Under the pieces are notes generated by a model. It ran no database searches. It saw only the letters and a list, made by a program, of their open reading frames with translations, and was not told the origin of the DNA. Positions 1 through 14,453 of a stretch of 64,000 bases of DNA are shown here, one piece after another. The stretch is from NCBI RefSeq assembly GCF_001039355.2, contig NW_019775180.1:850072-914071 (forward strand), written 5' to 3'. Numbering within the stretch: position 1 is the stretch's first letter; each line of letters starts with the position of its first letter. A program made the position numbers and the translations under genes. This stretch comes from Lingula anatina (taxonomy: Eukaryota; Brachiopoda; Lingulata; Lingulida; Lingulidae).

Positions 1-3000
1 ATAATGACATACTATTCAATGCCAGTCTCCCAGACTTGTCAAAAAGGTAGCAGATTATATTATTAGGAGAGCATTTATTTCAAAATGATCTTTGGGTTAC
101 ATAAAGCTCCTATTACTTCAAAACCTTCTCTTCAAAGCAATGAAAAATAAGGCATTGCATTTTTTGCCTGTTTTTTTGGTCAAATTAAAATGCTATTAAA
201 GCACACCCATCAGTAGTAGACAACAGGACACAATCCATCATAAATAACATATTTCTCAAAGTAAATAAAATGTATTCTTTCTTTAAATGCAAGTACCATA
301 AATAATTTAAAACTGTGCCCAATTTTTGGGAGGTAAATTCCAAGCTTCTCTTTTAAACATATTCTTTCAAGATTTTAAGTGTTTTCAGTAACCTACTGTA
401 AAGTAAAGCAGCATGAAAGGTCCAAGGGCCTATTCCCTCAGTAAGAGCAGCCCTAGTCTATCTTCGGCACAGCTCAGCAGCAGAGTGTATACGGTTACAT
501 TCCAATATACATATATACATTCATGTGTGTACTAGTAGCAACATGAAGGAAACAACCCAGCAGGCCCTGTCTTGTATCATGTTTACTACCTGCCTAAGAT
601 AAGTCAGCTGTGATGTAAGTCAGACAAGCAAGCTAATACACTTTCAAATAAAAATATGAAATCCACAAATAAAAAATGTCATGCTTTTAAATGAGAATGT
701 AAGGAGATAAGATTGAAAAAAAGTTATCTAAGGAAAGACAATTACTGAATATGTATGACTAAGCCAATGAGGTCTTTCAGGCATCACATGAAACCACCAA
801 AACCACACAATTCAAACCTTGAAAGCAATTTTAGAAATCATGAATTTGTAAAAATTTATCACAAAATTTAAATGAAAAACACAAATTTGAGCACAATCCA
901 CAACAGTTAGAAAATGCAACATGAGATGCCTAGCTAAAAAAGTTAACAAATATAAATAGGTTCTTATCCAAAAGCCAGTTTGCAGAAGCTACACTAATCC
1001 TAACTGACATATCACAGACAGACAATAGCCCCTGGAGATACACATGGCACCAGAAATCTGGGAGCTGACACTTAAGATGGCCAAATGTTTTGTTGAATTA
1101 CTTCCACAATACTGTACTTCAACTAGATCTTATCTTAATTTACAGTGCACCATTTTTTGATGTTTTTTAAGGTTATGTCCTGAAAAATCTTGATAATCGT
1201 CTTGCAAACAAATGGGCAGATTTAATTCATGCAGTGAGAAAGTTTTTGAACATGGTACCTCATCACCTGAGTAGTCCTCTCCAGATACCCATCACTACAT
1301 GTGAGGTCTCCGTGTTTTTTTTTTTTTTTTACTGAACTCAAAAGGTATTCTTCTGTCCTATCAAAAAAAAAAATTCTTTTGCACATGTTATCCACAAAGG
1401 GCAATTCTACTATAACACTGGCCACAAAGAGCTTACAAATATTACAATGTTCTTCTCAAATATGTGCTTTTTTTGTGCAAGTCCTCTGGCATAACTGTGA
1501 CACTGAAACATTTTGGGCAATTTTTCATTCATTCTTAATTTACATTATCAGCTGAAATAACAATAACCCAAACTCACCTATCAATTTTCTCAAATGTATA
1601 TAACCCTGGGTATCTTTTTCTTATGCCACAGCATTTTGTGACATCTCAATGATTGACATAACTTCTTCCTTTTCAACCCAACCCAAACATTGTCCTATAT
1701 AAAAGAGATCAGATGCCCCTGCCCCAGGGATAACCCCCCTGACCCTACAGGGTTATGTGGTACTTAACATGGTGGCTTTTCTCCCTCAAGGTGTAATGTG
1801 AGAGTATAAGACAACAATACAGGCATTCTACCTACACTTCCAGCAGCCAGACCCCTTTAATCTGACCCTTTTATTGTTGGTGTACTCTTCTTTTATAATC
1901 AGGCAATACACCCACCATAACAATAGGAATATGTTCTCATTTTCACTAATACCAGTCTGTGTCAAGACACTAAAAAAACACCTCATTTCATACTTCATTA
2001 AATCACTTTGGGATATGCTCATAGTCGTAAGAGGCATGAAATTAATATGTCTCGTTCTAATGAACTTTAAGTTATTCCAAAGCATGACTCTGGTGACATT
2101 CCTTGCAAAAAAAATTAAGGTGCTTTAAAAATTTATGGAGAAACTTTTAACTTTAGTAAATGAATCATAATACTCCACATTAGCAAAGCATTTTTCTGCT
2201 TTGCCTTTAATTAACTCTTTTTTCTAACAATATTCTCTCATTCTTAGAAAATAGATGAACTGTTTATCTTGCATCTCAAATCATATGCTACCTGAACTTG
2301 AAAACACCAACAAAAATTCCAACAACCAACTTCTTTTTCATGTGGCAATATTCATATGCAATTTCTTTTCATTTTTTTCTTTGGAACTGTTTGACTTAAA
2401 GAGTCTACATGCTGTTTTCACAATTAGTTCATTGGATTATAAAATAAAGAACAGCATCAGTTCCAGGCTTTTTTCAGGCATTCAGTTTACTTTGATGTGA
2501 GACCATTTTGTTCAGCTTGTATTTGATCACATTGCCCCGGTATAGCTTTAATGGCAGAAAAAAACAAGCACAGTTAATTCATACACAACCTAAGTCTTTT
2601 TTCACACTGATGCAGCCCAGGTGTCTAAAAATATCATATTACCAGACTCTTTATCAATAATAAAACTGTAATAAAACTTTTCTCACAGTTGTTATTGGGC
2701 TGCATCCTTTACTCTACATTGTAAAAAAATCACATTGAATAATATATTACACAAATAAAATTTAATTCTTCCAATTACCACAGTGATGCAAAAAAAAAAT
2801 GCCGGAAGTGGTGATATTTCATTGTAAGAACATCTCTGAACTTTTTTTTAGTCTGACCCTGCACCCTTTATGTGACAATGGTCAGTCCACAAAAAAGGGC
2901 AGTGATATTCCCACAAACTGAACAACTACTACTGTGATGACTCAGTCAGCTGGGGTAGAATCATCCTTTTATCGATGGGGTAAACAAGATTCTAGTGATA

Positions 3001-4100
3001 AAGTAACAGCAATATAAGGCTTCGTTCACATGCAATGTCTATTTTCTATTTTCTATTTTCTATTTTCGGTATGTCTTATGATCACGGTCTGTGCACTGAA
3101 TATCCCGCCGCGTAATTACTGGCAGCGCGAGCCAGTTACTTATAGTAACTTATAGTAACTGGCTCGCGCTGCCAGTAATTACGCCGCGGGATATTCAGTG
3201 CACAGACCGTGATCATAAGACATACCGAAAATAGAAAATAGAAAATAGAAAATAGACATTGCATGTGAACGAAGCCTAAGTCTATACAACAAAACTGCAT
3301 TTCCTTTACAACCACGGGAGAGATAACACATGTCTTTAGTAGACAAATGATCTGCGTACATTATGGTAGCTGTCAGTCACACTGGACATATTAAATCAAA
3401 ACAGCCCCTCCCCTTATGACCAGTGCCCACCCAGATACTGACCAGCCATTCCCTAGGGGCACTGGTCAGTTTTGTAGCCTCTAAGTCTCCAGGTACAATA
3501 CTTCTAGTAACTGTCAAAACAAAGTAATTAGAGTGGAGATAAATAATCCCTTCGTTATCACACCCTAAGATAATCCTTGCCATACCTTTTCATTAGGTCA
3601 ACACCTGTCTATCAAATCACCTCACAACACTTCCCAAGATTAAAGTCATATATCTACTTTTCCTTGGGAAGATATGTTAATCAAAAACTCTAAATGCTCA
3701 ATCACTAAAAATTGACATAATGCATTTAAAGAAAAACACTGTACAGGTCTGTAGGCAGAGATTTCAAACAACTGAACCTCCCCTTTAGCAAGAAAAATGT
3801 CTGCTAAGAATCAAATTTTGATTTGTTTTATGCTATTTCTCAAGAAGACAATGAAAAAAAGGAAAAAAAGCTGCACCTTTTCAGAAAAAGAACACCCTTT
3901 TGCAATTGCTAGTTACAAGCCTTTCTGTTTTTACAGGTGTCCACTATTTTACTTTACTGCTATCATACAGCCCTGACTCACCCACACATATAGCTTCTCA
4001 GTTAACAACTTTTTATAAAGTTAAGATATAACAAAAAGTTATCCACTTCTAAGATGTGACAAAAGTTAACAATCGTGTGAAATTTTCAAATTCTTTTGTT
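1..4100. other. Non-coding AT-rich stretch
   Basis: I see no supported gene on either strand. All ORFs are short and lack family resemblance. It contains a poly-T/poly-A tract near 1314-1372 and a foldback element at 3018-3276, listed separately. A weak minus-strand exon-like segment ends at a GTGAGT donor near 1579. It could be a further 3' exon of the unrecognised gene at 4.1-12.1 kb, but its acceptor is poor. Confidence 0.5.
3018..3276. mobile_element. Palindromic MITE, PIF/Harbinger-like
   Basis: The two halves are almost perfect inverted copies of about 129 bp each, meeting near position 3147 with only a few mismatches, so the element is essentially one long hairpin. Termini read GGCTTCGTTCACATG inward from both ends. 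Each end is flanked by TAA (3015-3017 and 3277-3279), matching the 3-bp TWA target duplication of PIF/Harbinger transposons. Each arm carries about four copies of a 7-bp unit (TCTATTT-like). No coding capacity. The superfamily assignment is inferred from the duplication length and the GG..CC ends. Confidence 0.75.
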
Positions 4101-4119
4101 AATGTGTCCTGTTACGTAC

Positions 4120-7100
4120 CTACCGCAACTTGGAGAACAGTCCTCTCTCTCTGACATCCCACACAAGCTTCAACCTCTTACTCTAATATTCTGACATATG
4201 GGAAGGGGGTTACTCATGTGACAAATTAAACCCAGCAGCTGTCAGTGGGTACAGCTCATATCCTTAGCCCCTGAGGAAACCCGACAGATCATATGGTATA
4301 GTACAATATGTCTCCTTTTCTAAACAGACACAGGAATATATACAACAGGTATAGGGTCTGTAGGATACAATGAACCTTGACTGCATATTGCACTAAGAAG
4401 ATGTTAGCTATACAATAGAGATGTGGCCATTTTGTTATCAGTAAGGTATCTTTCCATTCACAGCTTCTTTCAGTGCTAATGATAAATGGTTTCCTGTTTG
4501 GAAAACTTATCAATTATCTAAGGCTATATCTTTATTGCATTTAGTGGACCATTTTGATAAAAAGATTACACAGACTATCTTATCTGCTAATAGGTTTTTT
4601 AGCTGCAACAATCAAGCATCAATTAGCTCCAGCTAGGATCATCTAAATTGACAACTAGCTTTATGACCCCAAACACATGCATCAATGCACACACCAAACT
4701 GATGTAGAAAATTTACTGCAAGAAAATTTAATTAACCCCTGCACACTAATTACCTTCATCAGCCCCGATAACTTTGGTCTCGATAATTATGAACTACTAA
4801 TTACACTCACATAACTGTCCAGCATCAAAAAGATATTGCTTCATGTTTTCATAAAGTTACATTCAAATCACTTCCAGTCTACTTACTAGACACAAAATGA
4901 GCTAATCAGCAAGGGCTGTCTTAATTAGAAATCAATTCTGCTCTCCTTTGATGTATAGTCAATTTGTCTAAAACAATTGTCCGATCAATAATACCTGGAT
5001 GGTTAAATGGCCATTTCATCAAATTTGTTATTTACAAAATAAATGACACTTAAAACATCTTTTAAAATAGACATTCGCTGTTGTGGTCAACTTTTGAAAC
5101 AGTACATAGTTGATTTCTTTTTTTCTATCTGAAGCAAAGTTCAGGTATGAACCAAAGTATCACATGTATGATTTCTGTACCCAAAAACCTTATCTTTGAC
5201 ATCCTATCCAGACATATAGCAAATCAATATCCATGGCACTCTGATATTTGACTAGTATCATATTTCAGTTTTTCTAAGCAAAACTTACACATGAGCTTTT
5301 CATTTTTCTCTTTTTTCACCTGCTGGTAAAAATAATAAAGCATGTTCAATATCAGACCCCCAAGATGCAATTCTGTTTTTATACATAATAAACACTCCTA
5401 AATTAGTTGCAAATTTGCAAATTTGAATTTGCAAAATAATATTGTTGTAGATAACAATTTCCACTGCAAGATGTTAGCAAATTTGATTGTCTTGTATAAA
5501 ATAACACCTTTATAAAATCAATCAACCAATTAAAGGATCCCTTTTCCCCCAAGTTTTTGTAGCAAAATAATTTTTTTCAAAAAATTATATATAAAATGTA
5601 ATGGGTCGACCAAAAATAACACAATGAAATTCTATTTTTAATTTATCAAGAATCATCTCTAGTATTAAATTGAAATTTCACTTAATAACACTATATGGTA
5701 TTGCTTTTGGCATAAAAGCTTTGACTTAACATTCAACTTAACATCCCTTGGAAGCTTAATAAAAATGTAAAACAAACTTTAATGAAACAGAAACACTACT
5801 ATTAAGAAGAATCAGGTCAATTTTTTTTAGTACATCTAACATTCAGGCCCAAGAGGGGGTTGGGTAGGGGTCTGTTCAGAACGGCCATTTTGTCCAGAAA
5901 GGGTCCACTTTGAATCAAAATATGATGTAGGTTCTATGCAATTTCTAAAGTGGGGAGGAGGAGGGGTCCAATTAATAAAACTTTCTGTTAATAACTGGCT
6001 ACAAGCCTGATTTTTTTAAAAATAAAATAAAAATTAGAAATGGCAGCATTTTTTAACACACCACATGACAATTATTTCATAGAATCTATGCTTATCTATA
6101 TGTTGCAGAATATTCTGACATTTGTGCCAACAACTTAAAAACTTGTAGAGCATATTCTACCTTCAGCAAATCACAGCTTACCTTCTCCTAGCAAAATTTG
6201 GCGACAACATTTTGCCTCTATGATGTTGTGCAATGCCCACCAGCCTGTTTTATACTAGGGTGTCAGACCAAACTGCTTAAAACCTTAGTCAACAATATCT
6301 GGATAAGCCGCTAAGCTTTTCTCTGCAGTCCCAAGTCCACAACTGCTATCTGCGATTTCCAAAATGCAATTAATTAAGCTTCCATAGATTGACATTAAGG
6401 CCAAGTCACCCAGGCTGCCTTTTAACGTCATGAAAAATGTTTGAGCTGTCTAGCAATTATCGATCACTGCCCCTGAGTTAGAAAAAGCATTTATTGACCC
6501 ACTCCACTTGACTCAAAAGTGCCGCCACCTCTCTCTAGGTAGATCCCAACTAAAAAATTCTTTATACATTTGTCCAACTTCCCATACTACCTACAGCAGA
6601 AATTGATACCCATGTATAATTTCATGATAAACTTAGTTTAGGGCCAACCACACATCTTTCAACTGCTGATAACATAATCAACCAACTTTTATATATTATC
6701 TATGAAATGACAAACAAGTCTGGCAATTGGTATTGGTATAGCAACTGCTATGAAATTAAAATTTAAATCTGCAACCTAAGTATATTTCATTTGGAGGGGG
6801 GGTTCTACGTTCTTTGCTTTAAAGAAAGGTACTCTCAAATTCTGCTTATTACTTTGTTTAATGAAGTTCTCCCCTAATGGCAGCATTAATCACAAGTGTG
6901 ACAGGTGTGACAGGTAAAAGGTTGGGCTATGCGTGACAAGCTAGAACCTGGCACATATCGCCAAATATAACTGCAAGGAACATGTTGATGAGGGGTCTTC
7001 CAATTTAAACCCACAGATATAATCCAAAGAGGAAAGGTACAGAGTTTGGATGGGAAGATAATGGGGATATGTGTTGGCTGCCACATGATACATGACATAA

Positions 7101-10100
7101 TTTCATACCAAAAATACTTGTCTTGTTTTCTAACAGTCACTATCTGAATACATTCAATATGCATTGTAGTATACATATGATGCATAAATTAAAATGAAAT
7201 ATTTCAAATTTAAACAAATTTAATAATTAAACATTTTGGTACTACACATGTGACTAGCAGCAACTTTATGTAATATATTTGAATAAGTAAACAAAATCCT
7301 ACACACACCATACACACATAAAGTGGACAAACCTTGCAATCAAACCTAATTTACTAAGTGAACTTGTGTCCCAGAAAAATTTTTCATCAACACAAAGCCA
7401 ATGTCAGAAGTGCATAAGTCATAGCAAATCAATTTTTTCAGGAACTTTTTTCTTCACCTTCTATAAAAAAATTCCAATGTAGGAGCATTAAAATTAAAAA
7501 TGCACATACTGCAACATCGTTTTTGTACTCTCTGCTTCAGGTGGCCCCAAATCATTTCCTATGCATGCCTTACATTTGATGTAATTGCGTCCCATTGTTG
7601 TTGGGTTCCAAGGGCACGACTGCACACAGCACACAGAGGTTGTATTGTCTTTTCATCTTCCAACTCAGTCAATATAGCCAATCACTAAAATCCCTTCCCA
7701 AATTGATTAAAGATAATTCTTATTATTATATTATGCATATATATCCTCTATTTTAATGGTATTTTCACTAATGAGGATAGCAGTCATTTAACAGTTCAAA
7801 GTCGTAACTAAGACATGAATAAGTAAATTATGTGTGGGCAGCATCAAATATCTAATTGCATTTCTATTTACAGTCTTTCCAAATATGTTCTGCTAAAAGC
7901 TTTCAACAAATCACTATAATATTATCTTCTAGTGAAGTGGAAACTGTTATTATTGTCACATGCAGTATATTTTATTTACATTTTGCAAGGTTCAGTTTCA
8001 TGATTGATTAATATAAATGTACAATTGTATGGACAACTAATTATACATTCATATCAAACACCCATGTTAAATCAACATTTGAATTATTAATGATGAAATT
8101 TAATTTTAAAAATTAAGAAAATCAGTAATAATAATACGATCGTACATCAACAACAGTAATATGATCATATTGCTCACAAAAATATGCCCTTCTATCTTGG
8201 ACAAATAAAAAGCCTCAATGAAGATTTTACCAGTAAATTCATTATAGTGTACATACCTCAGACAAATTCTGTGATGGTAAAGATTGTTCTGTCAAAATAC
8301 CAAATGTTTGTAAAAAGTCACAAATTAATCTACACTGGTACACCAAGTCTGGTCAGCACATATGTATGGTATGAAATGATGAAAATAGATGCCTCAGCTG
8401 GCATCGCCCAATGAACCCGGTTTGGCCATCAATTAAAACAACATGACCACTGTCAAATTACCCAGTCAGATATGTCTACAACAAAGGGATGTTTACACTA
8501 CAAAGTTGATGCATATTGCCAAGGGCAGGGCATTCATACAGCCCAATTATAGTGACCAGCTTTTTTCATTATTTTTCCCTTTGATGTATTTTTATTATAC
8601 GTTACCATTGTATCTATATTCTGAGCACTGCTATGACAATATGTAATTTGGCTTATTTTATCTTCCAAAAAATACTTTAAAAAGTAGTATCACTAAAAAT
8701 ATACCTATAAATTATAATAGCATGTACAAAACTTAAAATGTATACTAGGCAACTACTTCACCAGAATGGTAAAATTAAGAAACATTGCCTGAAGCAGAAC
8801 ACTGTAAAAAGAGCGTGCAAACAAAAATAATGCATACATGCATGACTAGAAAAACACATATTTAGGACTACTTAAAGTTAATTAGGTGTGGACCAACTTT
8901 ATATTCTTCACCTTAATGAACCAATATTCTTAAAGCAAGACACAATGCATGTCATATACACTTGAGTTCACTTCCTAACATTTTACCAACAGATTACTTA
9001 ATAATTTCATAATTACACGCATGATGGCACAATATACGAATCACACATCATTGTGTTTAGTTCAGCATGGAAATTATCTCTTCCCTCTATCAAATGCATG
9101 TATTCAAATTTGCAAATGGAAGGAAAACAATCTATTTCCCTATGAAAATGAATATCAGTATGGCACTCCATTAAGAGTAATTAAAAAGATTTACCAATTT
9201 TCCAATTTCTTTGCAGTTCACTACAGCATCACTGTTTGATACCAATGATCCAAGATTTTCTGCCGTTGTTGCCTCCTGGTTGTTTTCTGGAACAGAGACA
9301 GGTAAATGAGTGACAGTCTTTGAGTCATAGCTTGTCCACATACTTTGCAAACCACACACTATAGGAGATCAATGTGAGGCAGCCTGACACTATTTACATA
9401 GCACTAATTCCAACTGTTGAGCTTGTTTCACCTGAAGCACCCCTGGATCACAAGTTTAAAAAGCTTTAACAAAACCAATTTATGTTCACAAATACATAAA
9501 ATAAACAAACACATCTCAATTTCTGTTTTTTAAAGTTGACCATACTAAGTGAAGCAATGCTGCAGGTAATTGTTCTTGTAGGGAAAGAAATGTCCAGGTG
9601 TGTTATCTGCCAAAAAATGTCAGAGCAGCTGTTTTTCCCAAAGCATCAGATATTTGTCAGAAAACACAACTGCGGCCCATTTCAAATACAGTAGAAACAA
9701 TCATACATTCTACATAATGGGCGTCTCTCTTCTGCCAATTCATTAATTACCTTGTGATTCAATATGTCACCTGACATGAATAATTAGCCAATTATGAATG
9801 AGTTTTGGTTATTTAACTGCATAATGAAACAACTGTGTAATTCCTCCACATGTTTTCAGTAATTTTGCTATATTAGGAAATTTGGTAAACTTTTGCCTTT
9901 GATCCTCAGAACCACAGCTGGGACATGAAATTCTTGCTTGTGTGCATTTTAACAAAAAGTCTGACCGCCTAATCCTGGACAATATCACAGATATCAGATC
10001 TATTCAATACATTGCATTTCTTTGTTGGATGTAGATATTACTGACATTTTATGTGTACTCTTTGTAATATCATAATTTGACAAGTCTTACATTAAAATGC

Positions 10101-12074
10101 CTTAAAATGGATATTTAAGAAAAAAGTCTTACCTTACCAAATGCTTCAATGTTCACAGCTTAACGGAACTTGAATGAAGTTAGGACTGGTTGAACTATTC
10201 TTCCCACTTGGGGTGTAGTAATCTCTCTTTGCTGCAAGAAAAAGCAATACCTAATTGTTCAGCAAACATAAAGGCAAAGCAATTTGTGTCTCATATCAAA
10301 GTGAATAAAATCCCAACTGCTGAGCAAATGTGTACTTAATTCAATGTAGTCTTTATAATAAGGCAGCTGACCAAAGGTAATGATGCTAGACCTCATTTCT
10401 ACCATCACCTAAGAATCACAAAGCCTGCAGGGAGAATAAACCTGGGTGATTTAATCTGTTCATAATTATAACACTTTAGATTTCTCTTCAAAGTCTGTCC
10501 TCTGCTTACTTACTGCACCTAATCTCCAAATCTTTCTTTAAACCGGACTCTGCTGCTAAGACTACACACAATCCATACCGCACATGGCTCCAGTGAAATG
10601 TCAAGTAAATCATTCAGGTATCCAAAGTTTCTATGGATGTTTTGAATGATAATGTCGGGCTGGGAATGTATAGTGGTCATAACCACTCCTACCAATGACC
10701 AGTGCTTTATATACTTATATATACTGCCAAGCTTGTCTAAACACACCAGGGGCCCTTACCTCAGTGTCCAAGACTTTTTCTGAATTACGAATGAAAGACA
10801 CATTTCAAGATTCAGAAAGTCCATGAGAGAGCTCAACTTCCTTCATATTCTTCTTTAGATAATGACTAATATATACATTGATTGGCATTTAATTTGAAAG
10901 GCAGCTTCCCAAGGATCAATGGCAGTCAAACACTGATAGAATGTCCTCATTAATATATAACATTAATTCTATTACAACACCAACAATGTGTTTACATTCT
11001 TTGGCTTAACAGTGGAAAATCAATGGTTACTTGATATAAAAGAAATAATTTAGACCTTTTTCTTCTGGAGCACTTTGTTCTTTGTAAATAAAAGTTTACT
11101 AGGACCCTTATCCAATGCAAATATTAACTAATACTTTACAGAGTATCACGTCCTGTCAATAATGATAAATTTGATCTCCACTGGAATACAATTGTCAGGC
11201 ACATGGGAAAAATCTGCATAAAGCTAAAAATTCAGTATTATCCTCACAGGATAAAAATCGGGGCCCTGTTGAAAGTATCATGGAGTACAGTTTACATGTA
11301 TGTGTTGAAGATGCACAATCATGAAATGATGTACTGTAGTCACTGTGTAGTTTAGTTGCCAATACTTCAAATGAAATTTTATCCATGTACATTATTTTTA
11401 TGATTAACTGAATGAACAACCTATACTAAGTAAAGTTAAAAAATGCAACCTCCTTCAAGGTTTTTTTTTCTGAAAGAGATGAATTTCCCATGCCTACTTA
11501 CCTGTAGCACCTCCCGAGAGTATTTTCTTTAGTTTACATGAGAAAGTTAAAATCAATCTACAGACAGGTACAGACACTATTTGGCATTTCAACCATGTAA
11601 AATATTTGTCACCTGTAGTGCTATTTGATTCATCAAAGTAATATCTCCAAGCTATACAACCAATTAGAGAAAATCAGTTAATCCCCAAATATGCCCACAG
11701 TCAAATGCAACAGTTGAATTAACTTTACTTATACAATGCCTGTTGAGATATATTTTCACTCAGAGACTATTCACTTAGTAGTTACCTGCAGAATTACACA
11801 AAAGCAATAAAACAATACCTTTTTATGACATACTAGTAAGTGTTGACAAATTCATAAATTTGGCACTTTTCTAAAGAGAGCAATACCACTGGATGTTTTA
11901 TAGGTGGTAATAACCTGAAAATTTTTAAATACGATTTCAATTAACTCACAAAACAGATTTGTTACAGGAAGAAAAATATCAAACAAATACTTAAATAATC
12001 CTGAGTTATAATACCTGCTGTAGCTTGGAAAATTCAAGGTATGCCTTACAAAGGATGTCTGATCTGCTCTGAAC
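4120..12074 (-). CDS. Unrecognised multi-exon gene (internal exons only)
   Basis: Six minus-strand segments have splice acceptors and donors and join in one open frame: 12074-12015 (60 nt), 11526-11502 (25), 9286-9195 (92), 7663-7574 (90), 6254-6182 (73), 4176-4120 (57). Phases are 0-0, 0-1, 1-0, 0-0, 0-1 and 1-1, giving about 132 codons. The first exon reads like a coiled coil (AYLEFSKLQQ). Later exons carry cysteine pairs (CAVC, CC, CVGC) that could bind zinc. An alternative exon at 10231-10133 also joins the 25-nt exon in frame and ends in a stop (...VPLSCEH), so two C-termini are possible. The true start and 3' end are not located. I do not recognise the protein family. The 7.6-kb, 9.2-kb and 12.0-kb exons are the best supported; the 4.1-kb acceptor is weak. 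Confidence 0.55.
10133..10231 (-). CDS. Candidate alternative terminal exon of the unrecognised gene
   Basis: A TTTTTCTTGCAG acceptor opens this exon and a GTAAGAC donor closes it. Entered in phase 1 from the 25-nt exon at 11526-11502, it reads 28 residues (KRDYYTPSGKNSS...LSCEH) and stops at 10146, leaving a short untranslated tail before the donor. The exon at 9286-9195 accepts the same phase without a stop, so inclusion would switch the C-terminus. Such an exon would place a stop upstream of an intron and could expose that transcript to nonsense-mediated decay. It could also be non-coding. Confidence 0.4.
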
Positions 12075-14453
12075 CTAGAAAAATACATGGATATGGACAC
12101 CATCTGGGATAATTTCTTTTCAATAAATGTCTTCACAGTGAAGCTAATTCTGTTAAGGTCAGCAAGTAGACATTTCCATTGTACTCTGTCTATTGTAGTA
12201 TAGAATATGAGGTACTATTAAGCCCTATATTCTACAGAAGAATGCAATATTTCCTTAAAGGTATACAATTATGGACTTGTAATCATGCACCCCATAAAAT
12301 TAGCTTTGTAAAATCCTCGCAGACAGGGAAAAGGTCAGTACTTATAAAATTCCAGTATTAATATGGAAGAGGTACCACACCTGTTCATTTTCAATACATT
12401 ACCAGTCAAGATCATGAACATTTAACCTACTTTAAGACTCTTTGTTACAAGATATTTTATCAGTCTAAGTCTATGACTCTTTGTTATCTCCTTCTTTAGA
12501 TTATTTATATGATATATCATGATTAATATGCTTATATGAGCACTATGCATTTGTTGCATTAACATTGATATACAATTCATATCTTTCATAGATACAGATT
12601 TCAATATCTAATGGTCTGGTTCATATATTTACTCCATTCTTGCCCTCTGTCAACAGTGTTGTATTTTTATCATTACATAGGCAATCCCATCACAAGTTTT
12701 AAATTAAGTAGCCTCTTCATTACAATCCTACACAATCAATTTTTCTAATTACACTTTTAGTACTAAAAAAAGCACACTTTTTAAAATATTAATTAAGATG
12801 CAATTTATTCAAAATTATGTATGAACATTTAATGCTTTGATAATAAAAATATGCAAGGGCATGTGTAAACCTTAATGAGGAAACCTTCACTATGCATACA
12901 TGTACACTGAACAAAAAACATGGGGCATGCTCATGCAATAACTCACGCATAATCCTTAGGCAATTTAGTCATTTTTGTTAAAATTTGAAATTTATTGCCT
13001 TTTTTTCCAAAAACTATTCAATTATAGAGGGTATCATGACTAAAAGGATATTATACAATATTATTCATTTCCATTACTTCATAATTTGTGTGTTACTTGT
13101 TTTAAAAAATACCATTATTAACTCTCAAAATTATATCAGAAATATCTTTTATATTGTGCATGAACGAAAAAAAAATAGAAAGAAAGAAAACATGTATTTC
13201 TGTTAATCATCTGCAGCTACTTCATCAGTTGCACACCTGAACAAAGCTGCTGACCACAATTTTCTTTAGTAAATACTAGGTGACCACTGGGTGATCGAGA
13301 TATTGACCAGGTCATTCAACAACAGGAAATTCTTTGAAGGAGTGCCTTCACCCTGCACAAAAAAACAAGCTGTAAAATGTTTCTACAATTAAACTATACT
13401 CTAAAGACAATTGGTGTCCATCATATTACAAATCACACAATAAGTAACAAAAGTATCTAAACTTCATGTTAATCTGTCCTTTTTTTTTTCGAAAATTACT
13501 GCCTCTTCCTGTATAGAATAAATTAATAGCAAGAACGATAAATGAGAGAAGCAAATAAAATAAATGTTTTCCAAAATAACTTTTTTAACAAATAGAAATA
13601 AAATAAACCCAACACTTTCCAGCTTTCCCCTACCTGACTGGCATAAGACACAGTTAAATGACTCTTTACATATGATCCCTAGCATACAGATATCTTACCA
13701 AGTAAAACATTCTCCCTTTGATATGCCAATCAGCATTGTTTGTGTGCAAATTCACCTGGTCTCATGCTTATCACCTGTCTATCTGGCACTGGTACAGAAT
13801 AATTAGCAGAGACCTGATCTCACAGGGACTTCCACACAAAAGAATTGAGATGTAATTAGAAAGAGAGCCATGAAGTTCTTTAGGCAGCCGTCTTGGGAGA
13901 AATAATGTGTTGTAATGAACTCCCACAAGTTACTGGTACAAGTTGTTAATCAAATTTAGCAAAGGTCAAGTGCTTTCTTAATTCACAAAATATAATCTTG
14001 AAAAAAATTCCCACAATAGAGCACACTATCAATGCAATTAGACTGACTGAAAATAAGATATTTTTCATTTGAATTTGCTAAAAAATGGTGACATGCTTGC
14101 TCTTCTCCTTTGAATTTTCTCTTAAGCAAACATGTCAAAATGAAGGCAAAAATTATTTTCCCCCTTGTGCCACCTCTCTTTAGCAATAATTCTTCCATGT
14201 GAATCTGGAAGGCAGGGTTTCTTCTTAATAAAAATAAAAATAGATAATGACCCTTTTTGTGTCTGAACACCTGGGCCACGTAATGGTGAGACATTTCTAC
14301 TATTAATATAAATACTAATAAAGCTGCTTGGCATAGCATCTGAAAATATCCATTTGGAGATAGAAAAATTTTACAGACACTGGACACCATCTAAATTTTA
14401 AAAAAAGTGGTAAAAGGGATTAATCTAACATGTTTGAAATGTACTGGCACAAA

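Noticed and set aside
10759-10778. 20-nt minus-strand micro-exon candidate with AG and GTAAGG borders
   Set aside because: Inclusion shifts the phase so that the well-supported 9286-9195 exon hits a stop; it is not needed for the coherent exon chain.
13280-13353. Minus-strand segment after a TTTTTTTGTGCAG acceptor, reading GEGTPSKNFLLLNDL
   Set aside because: The only phase-compatible donor is a non-consensus GTCAAT, so I did not include it in the unrecognised gene, although it could be one of its 5' exons.
13983-14390. 135-codon minus-strand ORF
   Set aside because: Composition is not protein-like, a second ORF runs through it in another frame, and no family is recognisable.
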